Source of the DNA: a virus
Direction: 5' to 3' (one strand)
DNA: 64,000 bases
Virus record (IMG/VR): IMGVR_UViG_3300034072_000369
Coordinates: 1-64,000 of that record
Under the pieces are notes generated by a model. The model was not told the origin of the DNA. It saw only the letters and a list, made by a program, of their open reading frames with translations, and made no database searches. The translations under genes and the position numbers were made by a program. This document shows, in pieces, positions 29,201 through 36,134 of the stretch (its first letter is position 1; every line of letters begins with the position of its first letter).

Positions 29201-30653
29201 ATTTAGTTTATCTAAACTATTGCAAGGAGAAACTGGTGATTCTGCTGTCTCAATACAGCTATCTAATGACAATCATCCTTTACCGGCATTAAATACGGGT
29301 ATTGTCTCTAGCTATGTAGGTGCATCTTGTACGGCAACAATCGATATTTCAGGAATAGATGATTCTGCTACATGGACTTTCACAAATGGAGCTAGTGATC
29401 CTAATATTACATACACATCTAGTAATGCTAATAGGACTGTAACAGTAACAGCATTTCCTAGTAATATAGATGCTGGTTATATTGACTTTACTGCATCGAA
29501 AACTGGATATACATCTAAAATTGCAAGATTTAGTTTAGTAAAAGTTAAAGATGGTGCAAATGGTACTAACGGGACAAATGGTACTAATGGAGTTCCTGGC
29601 TATAATAACGCAATTGTGTATGCCTATAAAAGAAGTAGTAGTGCTCCTACCGATAACCCAGGCGCAATTACATATACTTTTGCATCCGCTTCAATTACAG
29701 TTCCAGATACTCTAGCAAATAGTTGGAGTAAAACAGTACCAACAGGAACAGATCCACTATATGTAGTAGTTGCAAGTGCATCCGATACTGGCGCTACAGA
29801 TAATATTGCTGCTAATGAATGGAGTTCTCCTGTATTACTTGTACAGAATGGTTCTAACGGCACTAATGGCTCTAATGGTACTAATGGTACTAACGGCACT
29901 AATGGCTCTAATGGTACTAATGGTACTAACGGCATAGATGGCTATAATGTCGCTACAGTATTTTTATATCAAAGAAATAATGACTCTGGGAGTGCTCCTT
30001 CAGTTAGAACAGGTGATACTACAACATACACATTTAGTAATGGTAGCGTTTCAAATCAACCTACAAACTGGTCTGGTACAATCCCAGCAGCATCTAATGG
30101 AACAGTAATTTGGGTAATTCAGGCTACAGCAAGTGCTAGAGCAACAACAGATTCAATTGCAGATAATGAATGGAGTTCACCTCGTGTATTAACTCTTAAG
30201 GGTGATAACGGTACTAATGGTACTAATGGAACCAATGGTTCGCCAGGTGCAACTGCTGTAACTGCGTATAAGCTTGTTTATAGTGCAACAGGACTGCCAT
30301 CATCACCTGCAGTAGGTTCCGGTGCACCAACTAGTGGCACAGCAACGCAAGATACTAGCAATAGTGATGTAAATTGGTATACTCAACCACCTACGAGTAT
30401 AGCAGCTAATTATTGGCTATTCCAAAAATCAGGTACTTTATTAGTATCTACGTATACTTGGATATCGCCATCATTTTTAGCAACATTTAAAGTAGGTCAA
30501 CTTTCTGCACTATCAGCAGATATTGGGACAATTACAGCTGGACAACTTACTTCTGGAACTGCAAGTGATGGTGTAATTGTTACACCAAAGGGGATGAAAG
30601 TTGTTGTAGGCGGTGTTGTAAGAGTTCGAATTGGCGATTTAAGCGCATGGTGA
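23295..30653 (+). CDS. Host-specificity / tail hub protein (lambda gpJ-like) with Ig-like and collagen-like repeats
   Basis: 2452 aa. N-terminal ~900 residues are hub-like: a hydrophobic segment at 5-30, then EVISLPIVYGRGMVGGVRVYHN and a gpJ-type domain through YHALAKAEEMVRVSR...LEPGDIIKLNS. Residues ~920-1450 hold fibronectin/Ig-like modules, including two RLYKGG modules. Six tandem ~105-residue Ig-like repeats (27640-29550) follow, then modules beginning with VYAYKRS/FAYKRS separated by collagen-like GTN/GSN triplets. The last ~100 residues end in a typical tip motif (LSADIGTITAGQLTSG). It would form the central tail tip and contact the host surface. Confidence 0.85.
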   Translation: MAVVIGTLTVTWAMVQTAIVIASISYNLYQAKKARRAAREAAEARKGFELVTEGEVISLPIVYGRGMVGGVRVYHNVSSTFKFPSITVPADKTFSTGANARDGDVYTYTDEQGTVTTSAYNGISEKKLNQNIDGNKNEFLFFQQAFCQGPINAVYDVIIEESQFIDDPALGDSATKTIYKGGSFVEDSDPKAALRFSFFYNGGNDQIIANNFPERQTALFTNIAYLSAVIRLDRDEPQFDRIPNIQALIEGRKVKVINRTGTSGNYTYSLASSLTYSNNPAYCLLDYLLDSTSGKALLLSQIDLKSFYDAAQVCDITIQNNVNIGGKIWQPTDGSRNVSTRNLPLYECNIVIDTSKPVRENVEAILATMGDARLIWSQGSYKLSLQYPLTNSAINLATTLTDDDLVHDKAVEVGWPSSSQRLNSCTIRFHNEANNFKEDSVSWPPKTNQQYTRGIGAKRYNPVSGWEANSDGHKLLNNYAVWDGGTTSTSMIWRIIPKISGIYTLQLAADNSATLTLAGSSTGASDHNAVVNSTRALNANQEYILTITGSDDNNGGRGVAAILTAPDGTTLWTTRSESYSSFVNVTQTNTIYNAMLAEDNSITLETDLFAEGITDYYHALAKAEEMVRVSRSAIVVRFQYILKDKYLEPGDIIKLNSTTLNLGNTADLFLRVDEVRLMEGSICEISATRFDYTQLAWSVKPAESVVSPNLYNFYLTAPSYVTFTSGNNIINNSPGTLTWGLSPETSISGYIIYFHEFQNLDSGGRPIFVEIGRATAPPFYVPDLGSVIGVFGVRAFTNTITSEIAVTSTTQVTKIDALLNPPTATNLSAALFGDFDQAIKLNWTIPSIRSNGINYEDHELTRIYRAKDVQNPSFIEIGTSANNEFIDNTNEFGDLLYKVRLESTRKLLGSFSNTAAVNLPADNALASDRATIFAYKRSLDPLSSNDNPGSATYSFATNQITSTLANNWSKVIPSGDDTLYVVVAIVSSPSSTITFPASAWSSPSIFVKTGQDAVNIDLLSEADVTRAEQDGTNYSLPPNNAIRLYKGGELLTSNVVYSGTITKNGLTATVNSSTGQVTFTGGSWTTNTESFIFQAVYGGNTYSVLYTYAKSKDGDDAIIPDLKSESEIAFANVNGIVSTLPVGNEFRLYKGGTILNSGLNFFIGSSGTQSQTKNGLTLTINATTGAFSLTQSSWSSDFEQFTLSCIYDSITYSKIYSLTKQRVGATGAAAALFTIDNAAAIFKKDKNDLITPETITLVTTAINVSAIDGYKWYKNDTEISGATSSTYSVPKADFNATTSNTYKCILTGTINGITNSTLQDFIVIPRLDDGAETPTVVISNNAVQFQGPTTGYDGITFTSAHQVVVNAYIGTTQLSYGTSGAYTFSVTKANTGITVATGTGSGVDYVIPQPSGVSSDTAYVDLTIIIRGLGGTVAATLTRRILYVISRAGYDTIFLDLTNDIHTIPADELGVALSYNGATTTMSVIRAGLDESNLWTIDSSASTGITYDKSNSNRTATVTAVTNGFENGVITFTATRTGFTTRSVDFTVTKLKGGKDTIVIDLSNDSHIFPSSSAGVVSTYLGGSTNLTLYKGGINDTANWTIVTAVSNPNILINGANSASVEIISFPDNLDSGYIDFTASRSGFSTQSARFSFIKGKQGFKGEPAVTLALSNEVHSIPANAGGIPLSYSGASSTATILFAGVDDSSNWTFDSTASAGITYSKSNSNRTATILVIENTFTAGYIDFTATRAGYTTQTSRFIVNKLNAGKDTVIVNLTNDSHPLPADLSGVVTSYTGASSTVSIFVGDVDDTANWTISITSSTGVTASLSGATATVSAIADNVDSGYVDFTVSKINYPTRVLRFSLAKARQGAVGTAAIFLDLSNDSHEIPANANGDALSYVGAASTATILSGGVDDSANWSFDAVASAGITIEKSNNNRTATVTAVTNAFLSGTVTFTATRSGYSNRISIFSLSKLLQGETGDSAVSIQLSNDNHPLPALNTGIVSSYVGASCTATIDISGIDDSATWTFTNGASDPNITYTSSNANRTVTVTAFPSNIDAGYIDFTASKTGYTSKIARFSLVKVKDGANGTNGTNGTNGVPGYNNAIVYAYKRSSSAPTDNPGAITYTFASASITVPDTLANSWSKTVPTGTDPLYVVVASASDTGATDNIAANEWSSPVLLVQNGSNGTNGSNGTNGTNGTNGSNGTNGTNGIDGYNVATVFLYQRNNDSGSAPSVRTGDTTTYTFSNGSVSNQPTNWSGTIPAASNGTVIWVIQATASARATTDSIADNEWSSPRVLTLKGDNGTNGTNGTNGSPGATAVTAYKLVYSATGLPSSPAVGSGAPTSGTATQDTSNSDVNWYTQPPTSIAANYWLFQKSGTLLVSTYTWISPSFLATFKVGQLSALSADIGTITAGQLTSGTASDGVIVTPKGMKVVVGGVVRVRIGDLSAW
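27640..29550 (+). repeat. Six tandem Ig-like repeats in the tail hub gene
   Basis: Repeat starts near 27643, 27952, 28280, 28592, 28910 and 29237, each ~103-109 codons. Shared pattern: [IV].[LI].LSND.H.[IL]PA..G....Y.GA.....I...G.DD...W near the start and G.[IV]TFTA.R.G[YF] near the end. The nucleotide sequences have diverged, so the expansion is not very recent. Confidence 0.85.
29551..30240 (+). repeat. Collagen-like Gly-X-Asn triplet tracts
   Basis: Three tracts of G-T-N / G-S-N triplets (about 29554-29600, 29848-29942 and 30201-30246) separate YKRS-type modules. The longest contains a nearly exact 36-base unit (GTN GSN GTN GTN) repeated twice. Such tracts can form a trimeric collagen-like stalk; Asn at every third position instead of Pro is notable. 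They are also length-variable by slippage. Confidence 0.8.
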
Positions 30654-30657
30654 TATT

Positions 30658-32916
30658 ATGTCATTTGGAATACAAATTCGTCGAACAGAAACAGAAGATC
30701 TACTGACGTTAGAAACTGTAAGTGGAAGAGTATTCTTGGGTGTATATACTGCAGAAGCGGCAGTAACTCAAGTATACTACTTCCCATTAGTTGAAAGCCA
30801 TACCTCACTATTTTATTATACTTTGAGTGCTGGGGCACATAGCATTAGCTTAACTACAGAATCTGTTAGTGGTGTAGTTCAAGCAAAGTTAACATTAACA
30901 AGATTATATACTAGTACTGCAAATAGAATTAATAATCCACCTACAAGCCTAGCAGTATTTGCAACACAGACTAGAGAGGTTGACTATGGAATCTCATTGG
31001 TAAATAATAGTGGTCTAAGAACTGCATCAACAAATTACCCTGTCCCAGTGTTCTTACAAAAGATAACATTTGATTCTACGCGAGAAGCTACATATCCAGG
31101 AGTATACAGACATTATAAATCTGTTGGAGGTGTAGGTAGAAAGCGTCTAGTATTCTATACTATACCTAGTAATCCAGATCCTGTATATTATTTTGGAAAT
31201 TCATTTTTAGAATCATATGACACCTTTGTAGAGTTTAGTGTAAGATTAGGCGGTTCTCCTGCTTATGCATATCCTGAAGCTTATGTCTTTTCTTTAGAAC
31301 CTCAAATAAGTCTCGATAGTTATGGCGCTAGAGTATTTAATGGATCTGGAAATGTTACATTTGACTCTGGCTTGCAGCATCTTGATATAATTGGATTTGG
31401 TTATATGTATTTTAGTGAAAGCTATGATACAACAATTGGAACCGATGAGACACTTAATACTCCTCAAAATATACTATCGACTACTGCAATCTTATTACCT
31501 GAATATCAAGAAGATACTGCTATACCTACAGGTGGTGGTGCTTTAAGCTCCACATATACAATTAAGAAAGGAATGACTCGTAGAACTTCTTCTACTACTG
31601 TTGTAACTCAATTAGAAACCGTAGTATCATATACTGAAGATGCAGCTTGGAACTATTTTCAAACATATGGAGCAATTACTAATAGATTAATGAGTATTGA
31701 TGCTAATAGATATGCCGCACAAGCAGCTTCTCCATTAAATGTACAAATAGCAGATGGTATTTTTGAGCTATTAACTTGTAGCTATGATGCAGCTACTCAA
31801 AGTTCTTGTGCAACAACGCAAGATTTAGCTGCAAGTGTTTTTGGTGGTAATGGTAATACAATATCCTATGCATGGTATTTAGATACTACTGCAATATCTA
31901 ACGGATTTAATATTTTATTTGGTCAAAATACTGTTAGAGTCACTATCGGAAACACAAGTGGTGCTGGAACTAAAACTGGTACAGCAACAGTATACGTTAG
32001 TCAATCTGGATCTGCAACAGTATATGCTAATTACTCTTTAAATCATACTCATACTGCAACAGCTTCGAATTTAACTGGTGATATTACTCCTGATAGTGGT
32101 ACAGTTACATCCTGTAGCTATAATACAGGATCCGCAAGTAATTGTACTAATACTGCAACATACAGCGTAACTACTTCAGGTGGAAGTGGAAATACTAAGT
32201 CTTACTCATGGTCACTAGTTAGTAATACGGGAGGTTTAAGCATCTCAGGCAGCACTACGGGCACAAGTGCTACAGTCACCAAGACTGCTGGTTCAGGTAC
32301 ATACTCAGCAACACTAAGATGCACAGTTACTCAAGCAGGTGCTCCTAATTCACCTTTTATTATAGACGAGCCTATCACATTTACTCATGTAGCACAAACA
32401 CCAGGCTATGTCATGAGTCCTATTCCTGGATTAACTCAAGGTGACTTAAATGCAACTCCTTCTACCTTTACTGATGTAGACTATGAAGAATATACGTCTG
32501 CATATGCCTATGTACAATTAGTATTCTTATCTAACGGCCAATTATATATAACGTCACCAGATTATCCAAATCAGATAGCAGCATTAACTTCCTGGTGGTG
32601 GTCTGGATCTATAGTTCTAGTTCCGCCTCAATCAGGTTGGGAAGTAGGTGTACCTGGAATAGGAAATAGCTACTGGGTTCGCTTTACTAGAACTGCTTAT
32701 ACAGGCTCTTCTTTTAATAGCACTACAACTACAGGATGGTTAAGTCTCAGTACAACTAGAAGTATTATCGTTCAAGCAGCTACAAGTTTTCCTGGATATC
32801 AAAGCACTACTGCTACATATAAGATTGAGATTGCGGAAGATTCCTCGGGTTCTTCTATTGTATCTACAACTAATGGCCCTGAATTACAAGCTATTGCACA
32901 GAGTGTTGCAACATGA
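30658..32916 (+). CDS. Second tail fibre / receptor-binding protein
   Basis: 752 aa directly after the hub gene. Beta-rich with S and T. The second half holds Ig/PKD-like modules with paired Cys (CSYDAATQSSCATTQDL, CSYNTGSASNCTNTATYSV) that could be disulphide-bonded. It most likely mounts on the tail tip and takes part in host recognition; no enzymatic motif was found. The stop overlaps the next gene by four bases. Confidence 0.65.
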   Translation: MSFGIQIRRTETEDLLTLETVSGRVFLGVYTAEAAVTQVYYFPLVESHTSLFYYTLSAGAHSISLTTESVSGVVQAKLTLTRLYTSTANRINNPPTSLAVFATQTREVDYGISLVNNSGLRTASTNYPVPVFLQKITFDSTREATYPGVYRHYKSVGGVGRKRLVFYTIPSNPDPVYYFGNSFLESYDTFVEFSVRLGGSPAYAYPEAYVFSLEPQISLDSYGARVFNGSGNVTFDSGLQHLDIIGFGYMYFSESYDTTIGTDETLNTPQNILSTTAILLPEYQEDTAIPTGGGALSSTYTIKKGMTRRTSSTTVVTQLETVVSYTEDAAWNYFQTYGAITNRLMSIDANRYAAQAASPLNVQIADGIFELLTCSYDAATQSSCATTQDLAASVFGGNGNTISYAWYLDTTAISNGFNILFGQNTVRVTIGNTSGAGTKTGTATVYVSQSGSATVYANYSLNHTHTATASNLTGDITPDSGTVTSCSYNTGSASNCTNTATYSVTTSGGSGNTKSYSWSLVSNTGGLSISGSTTGTSATVTKTAGSGTYSATLRCTVTQAGAPNSPFIIDEPITFTHVAQTPGYVMSPIPGLTQGDLNATPSTFTDVDYEEYTSAYAYVQLVFLSNGQLYITSPDYPNQIAALTSWWWSGSIVLVPPQSGWEVGVPGIGNSYWVRFTRTAYTGSSFNSTTTTGWLSLSTTRSIIVQAATSFPGYQSTTATYKIEIAEDSSGSSIVSTTNGPELQAIAQSVAT

Positions 32917-33368
32917 TAATATCTGAAGTAAAGACAATGAATGAAATAAAATACTGTGTAGATATGTATTATGCACAAAATGATTTTTCATTCCTAAATG
33001 TAGATAAACAACTAGCTGTTAAAAATCTAGAAACATGCGTAAGACGTAAAAAGTTTGTAAGAGTAGTTTATAAGGATAATATTATTGTGTCTTGGATTTA
33101 TGCTAATCAACTTACAAGCCAACATATGAGTGAAAGTATTTTATTACAAAATTATTATTGCAGTGTTTTAAAAGGTCCAAGTGCAGTAAGATCAATTAAA
33201 TTACTACACAATGAAATGATCTCTTATGCTAAAGAAAATAAATATCAAATTTGCATGTCGAATGGCAGTCATCTAGATGAGAATAATACTTTTGCTAAAA
33301 TATTAGAGAGACTTGGTTGGATTAGACGAGGTTATGTTGCAATATACAAAATTGATTCTAATCCTTAA
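32913..33368 (+). CDS. GNAT-like acetyltransferase, tentative
   Basis: 151 aa. The alpha/beta layout and the end (FAKILERLGWIRRGYVAIYKI) look like the last strands of a GNAT N-acetyltransferase, and FVRVVYKDNIIVSWIYA like its central strands, but a clear acetyl-CoA binding motif (Q/RxxGxG/A) is not visible; SAVRSIKLLHNEM is where it would be. GNAT-like genes at the end of tail modules are known from other phages. Function unproven. Confidence 0.5.
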   Translation: MIISEVKTMNEIKYCVDMYYAQNDFSFLNVDKQLAVKNLETCVRRKKFVRVVYKDNIIVSWIYANQLTSQHMSESILLQNYYCSVLKGPSAVRSIKLLHNEMISYAKENKYQICMSNGSHLDENNTFAKILERLGWIRRGYVAIYKIDSNP

Positions 33369-33388
33369 AGAATTAGTGAATCGGAATA

Positions 33389-33511
33389 GGTAGTGGGTGC
33401 GTGAGTAAAATTGCCCCAAGAAGCTACCAGATTGCCCCATAGGGACGTCGGAGAGACTCGCTGGTACCTCACTATCAGTCGGTGTCACCAGCGTCTCTAT
33501 GGGCCGTTTTT
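33389..33511 (+). ncRNA. Branched GC-rich RNA structure ending in a terminator
   Basis: GGTAG (33389-33393) can pair with CTACC (33424-33428). A 12-bp stem CCCATAGGGACG (33436-33447) with CGTCTCTATGGG (33492-33503, one G-U pair) encloses a second stem CTGGTACC / GGT...ACCAG, and TTTTT follows at 33507. The element is much richer in GC than its surroundings and ends the tail operon. It surely acts as a terminator; the extra branches suggest it may also be a stable small RNA or protect the 3' end. Confidence 0.6.
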
Positions 33512-33568
33512 CTTCATTTATTTTTAAAACAAATTTCATAAACACATATGCTCAGAATTATTAATACG

Positions 33569-33586
33569 AACCCGTTAGATTAACCC
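33569..33586 (+). promoter_or_regulatory. Motif A copy 2, candidate phage promoter
   Basis: AACCCGTTAGATTAACCC. Same stem halves GTTA and TAAC as the other copies, loop GAT. It lies between the branched terminator and the holin gene and shares the flanking CG before and GACGT after with copy 5. It would drive the lysis genes. Confidence 0.7.
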
Positions 33587-33657
33587 TGAGACGTACCCCT
33601 ATATTATCATTTAATTGTTAATAGTAGTTTTGTATATCTCATTAATTAAGGAATAAT

Positions 33658-34185
33658 ATGCTACCTGCAATATTACAGCCTCTAATTGCCGGAGGCTTTA
33701 ATTTAATCAGTAATGCAGTATTAGCTAAAGGTAAAGAGTGGGTTGAAGAGAAAACTGGTGTAAAGCTAGATAATGCTCAACTATCTCAAGCTGATATGCT
33801 TAAATTGCAACAATTTGAGTTAGAGCATGAAGAAGAACTTTTACGTTTAAAAGTAGAAGATAATAAAGTTAGTGCCGAACTTGAGAAGGCATACTTAAAG
33901 GATCGACAAGATGCTCGAGATCTTCAGAAGAATGCTTTATATTCTGAAGATAAATTTGTCAGACGATTCATATACTACTATGCAATCTTCTGGTCAATAA
34001 GCGCTGCTGCATATATCGCATTTATCACTTTCGGTTCAATACCTGCTGATAATATTAGATTTGCAGATACTATTTTAGGGTTCTTATTAGGAACAATTGT
34101 ATCTACTATAATTGGCTTCTTCTATGGGTCTTCTAAAGGCAGTCATGATAAAACTGAGGCTCTTACAAAGGAGTTAATCAAATGA
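33658..34185 (+). CDS. Holin-like membrane protein (3TM GTA-holin type)
   Basis: 175 aa. An N-terminal helical region with EKAYLKDRQDARDLQKNA precedes two C-terminal membrane spans (FIYYYAIFWSISAAAYIAFI and ILGFLLGTIVSTIIGFFYGS) and the end SSKGSHDKTE. This matches the GTA_holin_3TM family. It sits first in the lysis cassette, directly ahead of a peptidase. It would permeabilise the inner membrane. Overlaps the next gene by four bases. Confidence 0.75.
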   Translation: MLPAILQPLIAGGFNLISNAVLAKGKEWVEEKTGVKLDNAQLSQADMLKLQQFELEHEEELLRLKVEDNKVSAELEKAYLKDRQDARDLQKNALYSEDKFVRRFIYYYAIFWSISAAAYIAFITFGSIPADNIRFADTILGFLLGTIVSTIIGFFYGSSKGSHDKTEALTKELIK

Positions 34186-34508
34186 CTTTAGGACAGCATC
34201 AAGAAGCATTTTCTAAAGATCTTGTCAAGCTATTAACCAAAGCATTTGAACTAGGTTATGATGCAAGATTAGGTGAACTGCAAAGAACTGTAGAACAGCA
34301 AGAGCTTTACGTTAAAACAAATAGATCCAAGACAATGAATAGCATGCATTTGAAGAAATGTGCTATTGACATTTATTTTATGAAGAACGGTCAAGTTGTT
34401 TTCCCTGAAGAACTAGGGAAATATTGGGAGAGTTTAAATACTTTGAATCAAGCAGGAATGTTCTGGAAAAGATTTAAAGATGCTCCCCACTACGAAAGGC
34501 ATGTCTAA
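34182..34508 (+). CDS. Endolysin, M15-type peptidase
   Basis: 108 aa. Metal-binding pattern SMHLKKCAIDIYF gives His56 and Asp63, and DAPHYER gives His103, matching the VanY/M15 L-alanyl-D-glutamate or DD-peptidase family (T5 endolysin class). It would cut peptide bonds in peptidoglycan. It lacks a signal peptide, so it depends on the upstream holin. The usual Gly in SxHxxGxAxD is Lys or Cys here. Confidence 0.75.
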   Translation: MTLGQHQEAFSKDLVKLLTKAFELGYDARLGELQRTVEQQELYVKTNRSKTMNSMHLKKCAIDIYFMKNGQVVFPEELGKYWESLNTLNQAGMFWKRFKDAPHYERHV

Positions 34509-34513
34509 AATAG

Positions 34514-34538
34514 CCCCACAGAAATGTGGGGTTTTTAT
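34514..34538 (+). terminator. Rho-independent terminator
   Basis: CCCCACA, GAAA tetraloop, TGTGGGG, TTTTT. It overlaps the end of the lysis pair and is followed two bases later by motif B, so one unit ends and another begins here. Confidence 0.9.
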
Positions 34539-34540
34539 TT

Positions 34541-34567
34541 GCGGAAAATATGGTATCTTATATGATA
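34541..34567 (+). promoter_or_regulatory. Motif B copy 1, candidate promoter
   Basis: 27 bases starting GCGGAAAATA and ending GTATCTTATATGATA. It differs from copy 2 at a single base. TTGCGG and TATGAT are 16 bases apart, which could also be read by host sigma-70. A 42-base leader leads to a good ribosome site. Confidence 0.65.
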
Positions 34568-34609
34568 AGCGCATCGCTTGTCTAAACAGACTTTTGAAAG
34601 GAATTAGCT

Positions 34610-34741
34610 ATGTATACGATAACCGTTGTTTATCGCAATCGTGTCGATTCTTGGACAACTGAGGAACCAAATGTTGAAATTAAAACTCTCTTATTAATTG
34701 CAAGAGAAATTGTTAAATTAGTAGTAACTAGAAATCAGTGA
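34610..34741 (+). CDS. Small protein, 43 aa
   Basis: ATG 34610 has AAAGGA upstream and is the first gene after motif B copy 1. Sequence MYTITVVYRNRVDSWTTEEP then a helical end with IAREIVKLVV. Function unknown. Confidence 0.55.
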   Translation: MYTITVVYRNRVDSWTTEEPNVEIKTLLLIAREIVKLVVTRNQ

Positions 34742-34747
34742 GGCTAT

Positions 34748-34864
34748 ATGAAAAAGATTTTAGATAATCCAGATCTTATGGATATTATTGTAATGTGCAC
34801 TATGCTGTATATGCTTGTTATGATTTTAACATTTTTAATTGTAGCAGGTAACCTAGAGTATTGA
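34748..34864 (+). CDS. Small membrane protein, 38 aa
   Basis: ATG 34748, six bases after the previous stop. Residues ~12-33 form one hydrophobic span rich in Met, Leu and Ile. It sits within the wall-lysis region, so a holin-modulating or pinholin-like role is possible but unproven. Confidence 0.5.
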   Translation: MKKILDNPDLMDIIVMCTMLYMLVMILTFLIVAGNLEY

Positions 34865-34877
34865 AAGGAGGTGACAA

Positions 34878-35330
34878 ATGAAAATATTGATAGGTATTAT
34901 CATATTCTTCATTTGTGTAAATCCCAATGCAGCTAGTCACCACTATCAATCAAAAGTAAAAACTTTGCCAGATAAAGAACTTCTTTGTTTGGCAAAGAAC
35001 GCCTATTATGAGGCAAGAGGTGAAGGCGAACTGGGCTTATTACTAGTAACACAAGTAGTATATAATAGAGTTACTGGTAATAACTTTTGTGATGTAATAT
35101 ATAGGCATAAGCAATTTTCTTGGACATTAAGAAAACAAAAGCCTATATCAAAAGAAGAATTAATGAAATTAAAATGGATGATGTTAGCATTTCATAATGA
35201 TTATTATAAAATCCCAGATCATCTTAAAGAGGCAACTCATTTTCATGCTGTATATGTTAAACCTTATTGGTCTAGAAATTTAAAATATCTAGGTCAGTGG
35301 AAAAATCATCGATTCTACAAGGAGATCTAA
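34878..35330 (+). CDS. SleB-type cell wall hydrolase with signal peptide
   Basis: 150 aa; AAAGGAGGTGA just upstream is a near-perfect ribosome site. A signal peptide (residues 1-19, ...NPNAAS) precedes a Hydrolase_2/SleB domain: CLAKNAYYEARGEGELG with Glu45 as probable catalytic residue, QFSW, and THFHAVYVKPYWSRNLKYLGQWKNHRFY. This family cleaves glycan strands as a muramidase or transglycosylase-type enzyme. Unlike the M15 enzyme it carries its own export signal. Confidence 0.85.
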   Translation: MKILIGIIIFFICVNPNAASHHYQSKVKTLPDKELLCLAKNAYYEARGEGELGLLLVTQVVYNRVTGNNFCDVIYRHKQFSWTLRKQKPISKEELMKLKWMMLAFHNDYYKIPDHLKEATHFHAVYVKPYWSRNLKYLGQWKNHRFYKEI

Positions 35331-35551
35331 TGAAAACTTTAGCTATATTATGTCTTTTGTTAACAGGTTGTGCCTCAGCAATACCACACGATTCTTATAT
35401 ACAAAGTAGTTCTATAATATATAAGACTAATCAGTATGGTGAAACTCAACCCCATAACGGTATTTACAGAATTATTGGTAATCAAATTTATCAAGCAGAT
35501 TCTGTAGGAAATATTATGTATCACAAGAATAGTCTAAAACGCGGAAAATAG
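35330..35551 (+). CDS. Small lipoprotein
   Basis: 73 aa from ATG 35330 (AAGGAG upstream, start overlapping previous stop). Signal sequence and lipobox LLTGC with Cys16. A mature protein of 58 residues with few charges follows. It might be an outer-membrane spanin (Rz1-like) given its place after a wall hydrolase, though it lacks the usual Pro-rich content. Its last codons overlap motif B copy 2. Confidence 0.6.
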   Translation: MKTLAILCLLLTGCASAIPHDSYIQSSSIIYKTNQYGETQPHNGIYRIIGNQIYQADSVGNIMYHKNSLKRGK

Positions 35552-35567
35552 GGTATCTTATATGATA
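35541..35567 (+). promoter_or_regulatory. Motif B copy 2, candidate promoter
   Basis: Same 27-base element as copy 1 with one change, lying over the last codons of the lipoprotein gene. The -35-like region here reads ACGCGG and is a poor sigma-70 match, which favours a dedicated polymerase over host sigma-70. A 21-base leader follows. Confidence 0.6.
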
Positions 35568-35588
35568 ACACTATCAGAAAGGACTTAA

Positions 35589-35777
35589 ATGAAAATCTTT
35601 AAAGTTACACATTATAATAATGAATCAGGACAATATTTTGACGAATATTTTTCTGATGTTCATATGGCGGCAAGAAGGTTTGAAACATTAGAGACCGCCG
35701 CTGAAAAATCAAAAGTTGGCGAAGGTGTTGAAGATGTTAATTTTTGTATGGTCTTAGTTATTACTCCAAGGAGCTGA
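35589..35777 (+). CDS. Hypothetical protein, 62 aa
   Basis: ATG 35589 after AAAGGA. Small soluble alpha/beta protein (MKIFKVTHYNNESGQYFDEYFSD in part). First gene after motif B copy 2. Function unknown. Confidence 0.55.
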   Translation: MKIFKVTHYNNESGQYFDEYFSDVHMAARRFETLETAAEKSKVGEGVEDVNFCMVLVITPRS

Positions 35778-35778
35778 A

Positions 35779-36123
35779 ATGAAGAAGTTGATTGTGTCTG
35801 TTTTTATTTTTTATGGATCTATTGCAAGTGCTGCACAAGGTGTAGATCAAAGCATCAAGATTCTTGATGTGAATGAATCTACTCAAGGTGCATCTAAAAT
35901 GCTTACATGTATTGCTGCAAGTGAAACTGCTATAGATGCATTTGAACTTAAACAAAATAGAAAGAAACTTGTATATCATAAAACAGATGATATACTTGCT
36001 GCTGTACTTGTGAAGAAAGCAATGGATGCTGGCTACAAATCAAAATCAGTTGCAGATGCAGCTAAGGCTGGTTTTGAGAGCTGTATCAAATCTAAAATCT
36101 GGAATGAAAATTCTCAACTTTGA
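35779..36123 (+). CDS. Secreted small protein, 114 aa
   Basis: N-terminal signal peptide (MKKLIVSVFIFYGSIASAAQ; predicted cleavage after ASA). The mature part has two Cys (MLTCIAAS and FESCIKSK) that could form a disulphide in the periplasm. No family recognised; the location suggests an envelope role. Confidence 0.6.
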   Translation: MKKLIVSVFIFYGSIASAAQGVDQSIKILDVNESTQGASKMLTCIAASETAIDAFELKQNRKKLVYHKTDDILAAVLVKKAMDAGYKSKSVADAAKAGFESCIKSKIWNENSQL

Positions 36124-36134
36124 AAGGTCTAACC

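Noticed and set aside
23295-30653. Reading the Ig-like repeat block as a mobile-element or recombination repeat
   Set aside because: The repeats are protein-level with diverged DNA and stay in frame; ordinary domain duplication explains them.
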